This document shows, one piece after another, positions 59,418 through 64,000 of a stretch of 64,000 nucleotides of DNA. The stretch's first letter is position 1, and the number at the start of each line of letters is the position of its first letter. The stretch is from SB11 sp943370295 (GTDB lineage Bacteria; Bacteroidota; Bacteroidia; UBA8524). The stretch spans positions 1-64,000 of the forward strand of contig CALRQL020000014.1 in NCBI GenBank assembly GCA_943370295.1, given 5' to 3'. The translations under genes and the position numbers were made by a program. Below the pieces are notes generated by a model. It ran no database searches. It saw nothing but the letters and a program-made list of their open reading frames with translations, and was not told where the DNA came from.

Positions 59418-59957
59418 CTACTGAATTGCAGATTGTTGTACCAAATACTTTTCTTTAATAACGTTGATATGATGCATTTCGTGTCCTGCTATTAAAAAAC
59501 CTATCGATCGTACTGATAATTGAGTGTCGCGTGCAGGGCCTCTAAGCTCTAATACCGATGGGTGTAGGGTTTTATATTGCAGTAACGTAGCATTTCTTAA
59601 TAGCTCCCACTCTTGCAGTAAATCTTCTTTGGTACGTGTATCAGCCAGCGATGCTGTTACAAACGTATGCACATCGTAGCCGGGTATTGCGCTTAGCTCA
59701 TTTCTCGAAAAACGCATGGCTCTGAAACCAAAATTGCGTTCAGCGTCTATCAGGTGTTGTAAAATTTCTTTTATACTCCATTTTCCTTCAGCATATCGGT
59801 AATTCAAAGCCTCGTCACTCAAAGGGTTTAGAAGTGCAAAAGTATCGTTGTGTATGGTTGTTAAAGCAGTAACTAAATCAGTGTCGGCAGCAAATTTTTT
59901 AATATAATGATCGTAAAAACCAAAAGTTTCGTGTGCCGCCGGTGGTACTATAATCAT
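59418..59957 (-). CDS. DinB family protein (putative metal-dependent)
   Basis: 179 residues of the DinB/YfiT fold, a four-helix bundle with a metal site. Histidines: LQHLIDAERNFGFRAM and AGHEMHHINVIKEKYL, matching the His-His-His cluster. The role is thiol-related or metal-dependent hydrolase in the family; the substrate is unknown. The region between this gene and the next upstream one is AT-rich and empty. Confidence 0.88.
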   Translation of the reverse strand: MIIVPPAAHETFGFYDHYIKKFAADTDLVTALTTIHNDTFALLNPLSDEALNYRYAEGKWSIKEILQHLIDAERNFGFRAMRFSRNELSAIPGYDVHTFVTASLADTRTKEDLLQEWELLRNATLLQYKTLHPSVLELRGPARDTQLSVRSIGFLIAGHEMHHINVIKEKYLVQQSAIQ

Positions 59958-60043
59958 AAAAAATACAGAAATTATTAATCAGTTCAAAAATACTATTTGT
60001 AACGGGTATTAAGCCATTGTGAAGTAAAAGGAAAGTAAGATTT

Positions 60044-60775
60044 TTAATACTGTTTTACATAACAGTGAATTACAGTGGTATTACTTTTTAATACTAAAGA
60101 GTTGCCACTGCCCGAAAAGGTTGCCTCATAACATTTATTATATACGTATGATAATGTATCTACCTGCATACAAACGAAATTATTTTCAGTGATGTGCCAA
60201 GTACCTTGTGCACCGGGGGTGTTGATGCCGGGTAATTGCACAATTGAGTTTTCATCAAACGAGAGCGACTCTGTACAAACTCCAGGGATTGTAAGAGCAA
60301 TCCCTGTTGTGTGGGGAGTATATGTTTTGCCATCATACTCTATATGAGAAACGCACCAAGAATCAGCCACTAACCTGTCGTAGGTTGACGGGATTAATAA
60401 ATACAGAATAGTAGAGGTGATAGTAACTACTGTAATGGCAAGCAATACGTATAAACGATGCTCAACGGATAGCTTTTTTAGTAAGGGTATGTTTGAGGTG
60501 CTTTTATCAAAAGCTTTTTGCAGTGCTGAGGGTTCTTGTTCTACCCGTGGAGTTAAGTACCCGTTCTCATTTAGCACCGCCAGTGCTTTTTCGGTATCGG
60601 TTTCAAAAATTTGCAGTTTAACTCCGCCCATAGCCCCGGAGTGCTTTGATACTTGAATAGCAAGACTGTCTTTTAGAAAGCAGGCAATACCATTACTTTC
60701 TAAAAGGCCAACTGTATAAGAAGCTTCAAATGCGGTTGAAAAAGTTAAAAGCGTTACTAAGCGGGTATGTTTCAT
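60044..60775 (-). CDS. DUF2007-like domain protein with transmembrane helix
   Basis: 243 residues from the ATG at 60773-60775 (a TTG precedes it). The N-terminal region (LLTFSTAFEASYTVGLLESN, GIACFLKDSLAIQVSKHSGA, VKLQIFETDTEKALAVL) is DUF2007-like, a domain labelled putative signal-transducing. A transmembrane helix (VLLAITVVTITSTILYLLI) separates a C-terminal lipocalin-like strand domain with TWCVSHIEYDGKT-like features. Domain order suggests membrane-bound sensing, unproven. Confidence 0.7.
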   Translation of the reverse strand: MKHTRLVTLLTFSTAFEASYTVGLLESNGIACFLKDSLAIQVSKHSGAMGGVKLQIFETDTEKALAVLNENGYLTPRVEQEPSALQKAFDKSTSNIPLLKKLSVEHRLYVLLAITVVTITSTILYLLIPSTYDRLVADSWCVSHIEYDGKTYTPHTTGIALTIPGVCTESLSFDENSIVQLPGINTPGAQGTWHITENNFVCMQVDTLSYVYNKCYEATFSGSGNSLVLKSNTTVIHCYVKQY

Positions 60776-60796
60776 CAAAATACCTTGTTAAAACAA

Positions 60797-60817
60797 AACC
60801 CCGCTTAAGGCGGGGTT
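60797..60817 (-). terminator. intrinsic terminator of nfeD-floA
   Basis: AACCCCGC (60797-60804), loop TTAAG, GCGGGGTT (60810-60817). On the minus strand TTTGTTTT follows, 29 bp past the floA stop. Confidence 0.85.
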
Positions 60818-60845
60818 GTATATTTCAAATCAAGAAAATTTCAAA

Positions 60846-61820
60846 TTACTTGTCTTTCTTTTGAGCATCGGGGCGGGCAATGCTTTCACGCATATCCGTA
60901 TCGGCTTTCAGGTTTTGCATTTTGTAATAATCCATAATGCCTAAATTACCGTTTCTAAACGCCTCGGCCATTGCCAAAGGTACTTGTGCTTCGGCCTCAA
61001 TTACTTTGGCGCGTGCTTCTTGTATTTTGGCTTTAAATTCCTGCTCTGCAGCTACCGCCATTGCACGGCGTTCTTCAGCGCGGGCGTTGGCCACTTTCAA
61101 ATCAGCATCCGCTTGGTCGGTTTGTAGTTTTGCACCTACGTTGCTACCGATATCAATATCGGCAATATCAATAGAAAGTATTTCAAACGCAGTACCTGCA
61201 TCCAATCCCTTATCCAATACCACTTTTGATATACGGTCGGGGTTTTCCATCACTTCTTTGTGGTTCAATGCAGAACCGATGGTGGTTACAATACCTTCAC
61301 CCACACGGGCAAGTACGGTTTCTTCGCCGGCACCACCCACCAACTGGCGTATGTTGGTACGCACTGTTACACGGGCTTTGGCAATCAGCTGGATACCGTC
61401 TTTAGCTACCGCAGCTACAGGAGGTGTATTGATAACGCGAGGGTCAACCGAACGTTTTACAGCATCAAACACATCACGACCTGCAAGGTCAATAGCAGTT
61501 GCCATTTTAAAATCAAGAGGGATATTAGCTTTATCAGCCGATATAAGGGCTTTGATTACGTTGTTTACATTACCGCCCGCCAAAAAGTGGGTTTCCATTT
61601 CGTTAGGAGTAATTTTCAAGCCTGCTTTGGTTGAGGTAATCAAAGCGTTTACAATTAATGATGGCGGAACTTTACGGAAACGCATCAGCACTAATTGCAG
61701 TAAACTAACCCGTACGTTTGATATAATGGCAGTAAACCACAAACGAATGGGAATGAAGTATGAAAAAACTATCAGGCCAACGATTGCCGCAACGGCAATA
61801 AAAATCATCATAATATCCAT
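60846..61820 (-). CDS. floA: flotillin-like protein FloA
   Basis: 324 residues. Short N-terminal membrane hairpin (IFIAVAAIVGLIVFSYFIPI), then the SPFH-like region (PPSLIVNALITSTKAGLKI, RVTVRTNIRQLVGGAGEETV) and C-terminal coiled region (DQADADLKVANARAEERRAM). FloA scaffolds lipid-raft-like membrane domains and affects secretion and protease activity. It is 12 bp after nfeD, as in the classic nfeD-floA (yqfA) arrangement. The opposite strand carries a long open frame that is a shadow. Confidence 0.93.
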   Translation of the reverse strand: MDIMMIFIAVAAIVGLIVFSYFIPIRLWFTAIISNVRVSLLQLVLMRFRKVPPSLIVNALITSTKAGLKITPNEMETHFLAGGNVNNVIKALISADKANIPLDFKMATAIDLAGRDVFDAVKRSVDPRVINTPPVAAVAKDGIQLIAKARVTVRTNIRQLVGGAGEETVLARVGEGIVTTIGSALNHKEVMENPDRISKVVLDKGLDAGTAFEILSIDIADIDIGSNVGAKLQTDQADADLKVANARAEERRAMAVAAEQEFKAKIQEARAKVIEAEAQVPLAMAEAFRNGNLGIMDYYKMQNLKADTDMRESIARPDAQKKDK

Positions 61821-61832
61821 AGTATCGGTGTT

Positions 61833-62300
61833 TTAATTTTCTGTTTTACGAACGTATATCTTGTTATCTTCAATCTTATAAACCTCAATAGGAGAGTGGG
61901 CAACAATAATTCCGCCCTCGCTGCTTACCTCATATTTTTCATCACCAAACAACGCATTGCCCATGGGCCTCAATTCTGAAACTGTAATGCCTCTTGTACC
62001 TACCTTCACCAACTCCTCGTCAATGGTATTCATTTTGCCGTCCAGCTCATCTTTTAAGGCCAAACGTTTCCATGCTCCTGATTTTAAACTGTAGTAAATA
62101 ATGGCAGCAGTGCTTAAAAGTGTAACAACCGCGCTGATATGTCCTGCGGTGGTGCCATATAGCTTATAAACTTCAAACACGCCAAAGCCCATCATGCCAA
62201 AGGCCAATATACCCAATATGCCGCCGGGTACCACCAAAAGTTCCAATACCAGTAGCGCTATACCCAGCAGAATTAATAAAATAATAACGGCAATGTTCAT
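61833..62300 (-). CDS. NfeD family membrane protein
   Basis: 155 residues: four hydrophobic segments (VIILLILLGIALLVLELLVV, then GILGILAFGMMGFGVFEV), and a C-terminal OB-fold (GKMNTIDEELVKVGTRGITV, EVSSEGGIIVAHSPIEVYKI). NfeD partners with flotillins or stomatins and may help protease or scaffold function. First gene of the nfeD-floA operon. Confidence 0.9.
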   Translation of the reverse strand: MNIAVIILLILLGIALLVLELLVVPGGILGILAFGMMGFGVFEVYKLYGTTAGHISAVVTLLSTAAIIYYSLKSGAWKRLALKDELDGKMNTIDEELVKVGTRGITVSELRPMGNALFGDEKYEVSSEGGIIVAHSPIEVYKIEDNKIYVRKTEN

Positions 62301-62320
62301 GGCTGGCAGGGTGATTTTAG

Positions 62321-62328
62321 CAAATATA
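62321..62328 (-). promoter_or_regulatory. -7 promoter element of nfeD-floA
   Basis: On the minus strand TATATTTG matches TAnnTTTG exactly, 20 bp before the nfeD ATG. It shows that nfeD has its own promoter downstream of the candidate small RNA. Confidence 0.55.
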
Positions 62329-62468
62329 CTGATTTTGCAGCTATGCAGGGTTAAATTACGTGTAGCTAATAATGATTTTACATTGCCAAGTAAAAGCCAC
62401 TAAAGGCAACAACCGAACTATAAGAGGAATGAAGAGAGTTAAAACGCTTGTAAATGAAAGATATGTAT

Positions 62469-62556
62469 AAAAAAAATGGCCGCACTTGAGTTAACAAGTG
62501 CAGCCCTATCAATTGCATTGCTTATGTCCCGTCTCCCGACGGATTGGAAAAGCTGG
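62469..62556 (-). ncRNA. candidate small RNA with own promoter and terminator
   Basis: In the 494-bp gap between nfeD and the XRE-S24 gene, the minus strand has a full transcription unit. Promoter at 62559-62590. Predicted start about 62553-62556. First hairpin at 62529-62542: CCGTC, GGGA (a GNRA-type tetraloop), GACGG, with an outer GCTT/AAGC pair at 62550-62553 and 62520-62523 closing an internal loop. After a short single-stranded link comes an intrinsic terminator at 62470-62506. Predicted length about 85-88 nt. No ORF is present in it. No known family was recognised; function unknown. Confidence 0.5.
62470..62506 (-). terminator. intrinsic terminator of the candidate small RNA
   Basis: Stem GGC-C-GCACTTG (62478-62488) pairing with CAAGTGC-A-GCC (62495-62505), 10 bp with one mismatch, and a 6-nt loop. 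On the minus strand it is followed by A and then eight T. No protein gene lies directly upstream on that strand. Confidence 0.8.
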
Positions 62557-62558
62557 TA

Positions 62559-62590
62559 CAAAAATACCACGGCTTTTAGTCTCACGCAAT
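62559..62590 (-). promoter_or_regulatory. promoter of the candidate small RNA
   Basis: On the minus strand ATTG (62587-62590), 20 nt after its TTG, then TATTTTTG (62559-62566), an exact TAnnTTTG. It is overlapped by a dyad, GGTA/TACC (62555-62558, 62565-62568) inside AAAAGC/GCTTTT (62548-62553, 62572-62577), which could be an operator. Confidence 0.55.
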
Positions 62591-62757
62591 AGTTTTATTA
62601 AAAAAATTGTTAAGATTACTGCTATGTGTATTAACTTTTCATTTTTTTGATGTGTAAACGTTAATTTATCGTTAACAAGGCTCCTCTGTATGGTTTGATA
62701 GTTCTTTGTCGGTTTATTTTTTAAACATTATTTTGTTTATTTAAAAAACATTAAGAA

Positions 62758-62796
62758 ATTTGTACACACAACCAAGTTATCAACAAGTGTACAAAT
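62758..62796. promoter_or_regulatory. inverted repeat overlapping the XRE-S24 start, candidate operator
   Basis: Perfect 10-bp arms ATTTGTACAC (62758-62767) and GTGTACAAAT (62787-62796) separated by 19 bp. The right arm overlaps the ATG at 62795. The gene it precedes encodes a LexA-like repressor, so autoregulation is likely. Confidence 0.6.
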
Positions 62797-63514
62797 GTAT
62801 ATCCATCAAAATTTAAAACTGCTAAGAAAACGTAAAGGCCGCACCCAGCAAGAGGTTGCGGACGCTGTGAAGCTAAATCGGTCAAGTTTGGCCGGTTACG
62901 AGCTGCAAATCCAACCCGACCTTGAAGTACTCATTCGGTTGTCAGAATACTACAACGTAACGATAGATACGATGGTGAAGGTGGAATTGGAACGTTTGTC
63001 TGAAAAACAATTGAGCGAGCTTGACCGAGGCATGGATTATTATGTGCAGGGTAATAAGCTGCGGGTACTTGCCACTACCGTAAATAGCGATAATCGCGAT
63101 AATATTGAGGTAGTGCACCAACGGGCAAAAGCCAGTTATTTGGCCGGCTATGCCGACCCTGAGTTTGTGGGCGAACTGCCGCTGGCCAACCTGCCGTTTT
63201 TGGATAGGGATAAGAAATACCGAGTATTTCAGGTAGACGGGGACAGTATGTTGCCCATAAAGGATAAGAGCTGGGTGGTAGGAGAGTATGTGGACGATTG
63301 GACACGGGTGAAGGACGGCCTGTCTTATATTATACTTACCGAAAACGAAGGGGTAGTGTTTAAAACCGCCTATAACCGTATTAAAAACGACGGTAAGCTG
63401 TTGCTATGCTCGCTGAACCCTTTGTACAAACCGTTTGAAGTAGAAGTAGGCGAAGTGAAAGAGGTATGGCGGTATGTGATGAACATGAGTTTTGCCGATA
63501 TTGCATGGGATTAA
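62795..63514 (+). CDS. XRE family repressor with S24 (LexA-like) peptidase domain
   Basis: 239 residues. HTH_XRE at about 5-60 (LKLLRKRKGRTQQEVADAV, KLNRSSLAGYELQIQPDLE). A linker with an Ala-Gly pair (SYLAGYADPEF) could be a cleavage site. The S24 domain follows: FQVDGDSMLPIKDKSWVVGE (Ser nucleophile in GDSM) and EGVVFKTAYNR (Lys). Such proteins self-cleave upon DNA damage (RecA) or act as plain repressors. It is single and not in a prophage. Next gene is an exonuclease, 59 bp on. Confidence 0.9.
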   Translation: MYIHQNLKLLRKRKGRTQQEVADAVKLNRSSLAGYELQIQPDLEVLIRLSEYYNVTIDTMVKVELERLSEKQLSELDRGMDYYVQGNKLRVLATTVNSDNRDNIEVVHQRAKASYLAGYADPEFVGELPLANLPFLDRDKKYRVFQVDGDSMLPIKDKSWVVGEYVDDWTRVKDGLSYIILTENEGVVFKTAYNRIKNDGKLLLCSLNPLYKPFEVEVGEVKEVWRYVMNMSFADIAWD

Positions 63515-63573
63515 AAACAGTTGTTAGTGTTTGGTGTTTAGTACGTAGTATCAAAAAACGATAGTAGCCCAAC

Positions 63574-64000
63574 GTGTACGCAGTAGTTGATATAGAAACC
63601 ACGGGAGGTTTTGCCCAAAACCATTGCATTACCGAAATAGCCATTGCTGTATTTGACGGTAACGAGGTAATAGATTGGTTTGAAAGTCTTGTAAACCCCG
63701 GCATTTCTATTCCGTTGCACATTACTGCCCTTACGGGGATTAGTAATGAAATGGTGGAAGAGGCTCCTGCATTTGCAGAGATTGCCGAAAAGGTGTACGA
63801 AATGCTAAAGCCTTGTGTGTTTGTGGCCCACAACGTAAATTTTGATTACTCGTTTGTGCGTAGTCAATTAGCGGATGAAGGCTATAATTGGGATGCCAAA
63901 AAATTGTGTACCGTACGTCTGTCGCGCAAAATATTCCCCGGTTTTCAATCCTACAGCCTTTCATCGTTGTGCAACGAGTTGGGCGTGGTGCAAACCGTGA
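63574..64000 (+). CDS. DNA polymerase III epsilon-like exonuclease, N-terminal part
   Basis: Starts at GTG 63574 and runs off the window end; 142 codons are visible. It is an RNase T/DnaQ exonuclease: YAVVDIETTGGFAQNHCITE (motif I, DxE), FVAHNVNFDYSFVRSQL (motif II) and the part before motif III. In Bacteroidota this is often followed by a GIY-YIG nuclease domain, which would lie outside the window. Removes 3' nucleotides in repair or proofreading. Confidence 0.88.
   Translation, partial: MYAVVDIETTGGFAQNHCITEIAIAVFDGNEVIDWFESLVNPGISIPLHITALTGISNEMVEEAPAFAEIAEKVYEMLKPCVFVAHNVNFDYSFVRSQLADEGYNWDAKKLCTVRLSRKIFPGFQSYSLSSLCNELGVVQTV

Noticed and set aside
60937..61836. 299-codon open frame on the plus strand opposite floA
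   Set aside because: It mirrors the floA coding strand with Ser/Ala/Thr-rich low-complexity sequence and no recognisable motifs; floA is a clear conserved gene.
62795..63514. Prophage repressor
   Set aside because: Neighbours are chromosomal genes (nfeD-floA, exonuclease) and there are no phage genes in the window.

Overview
This window is from a member of the phylum Bacteroidota. The evidence is type IX secretion (T9SS) sorting domains on several secreted proteins (both the YPNP-type A form and the gliding-motility/CHU_C type B form), DUF families typical of the phylum (DUF2911, DUF4369-type redoxins, DUF6728), a flotillin-like FloA/NfeD pair, an ECF sigma factor next to an anti-sigma-like beta-barrel protein, and promoter-like sequences that fit the Bacteroidota consensus (TTTG, about 20 nt, TAnnTTTG). 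Nothing allows a genus call. No rRNA, tRNA, insertion sequence, prophage or CRISPR array was seen. The layout is that of ordinary chromosome with many single genes and short operons.

Layout. 1-2.8 kb: end of a DUF58 gene, then a GbsR/MarR regulator followed by two related small membrane proteins, then a secreted YD-like repeat protein. 2.8-4.5 kb: an NSS-family (MetP-like) transporter overlapping a 38-residue MetS-like small subunit. 4.6-8.8 kb: a phosphoribosyltransferase, an SRPBCC protein, dnaA, and a 5'-nucleotidase split into two overlapping genes. 9.1-13.1 kb: redoxin, kynureninase and a DUF4349 lipoprotein. 13.1-20 kb: tandem paralogous lipoproteins, a lectin-like/coiled-coil secreted protein, a 1036-residue gliding/T9SS protein and a tiny lipoprotein that is essentially one CHU_C-like domain. 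20-23.6 kb: phosphodiesterase, fabF, a TetR regulator with a clear operator, and a fatty-acid desaturase. 23.7-35.3 kb: TPR, SRPBCC, MBL hydrolase, a T9SS-exported serine hydrolase, an acyltransferase, DUF2911, a PKD/T9SS protein and prolyl oligopeptidase. 35.4-42.5 kb: DUF6728 protein, zinc metallopeptidase, three related Cys-rich lipoproteins, an anti-sigma-like barrel protein with its ECF sigma factor, and an Omp28-like T9SS protein. 43-48 kb: agmatinase-family enzyme, cysteine desulfurase, an AT-rich orphan and MarC. 48-54 kb: a 1548-residue FG-GAP-type repeat protein divergent from an AraC-type regulator with a degenerate receiver domain. 54-64 kb: thyA, a LolC/E-type permease, GNAT, TerC, an ADP-ribosylglycohydrolase, DUF4145, DinB, a DUF2007 protein, nfeD-floA, a candidate small RNA, an XRE-S24 repressor and the start of an exonuclease gene.

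Themes. Much of the window concerns the cell envelope: about ten lipoproteins, five T9SS cargo proteins, desaturase/FabF lipid synthesis with a linked TetR regulator, and FloA/NfeD membrane organisation. The observations most worth following up are the candidate small RNA at 62469-62556 with its own promoter and terminator; the FG-GAP giant with its divergent pseudo-receiver AraC regulator and 20-bp-spaced direct repeats; the sigma/anti-sigma/Cys-rich lipoprotein cluster; and the stand-alone CHU_C lipoprotein. Functional statements are by recognition of motifs and families; no database search was run.
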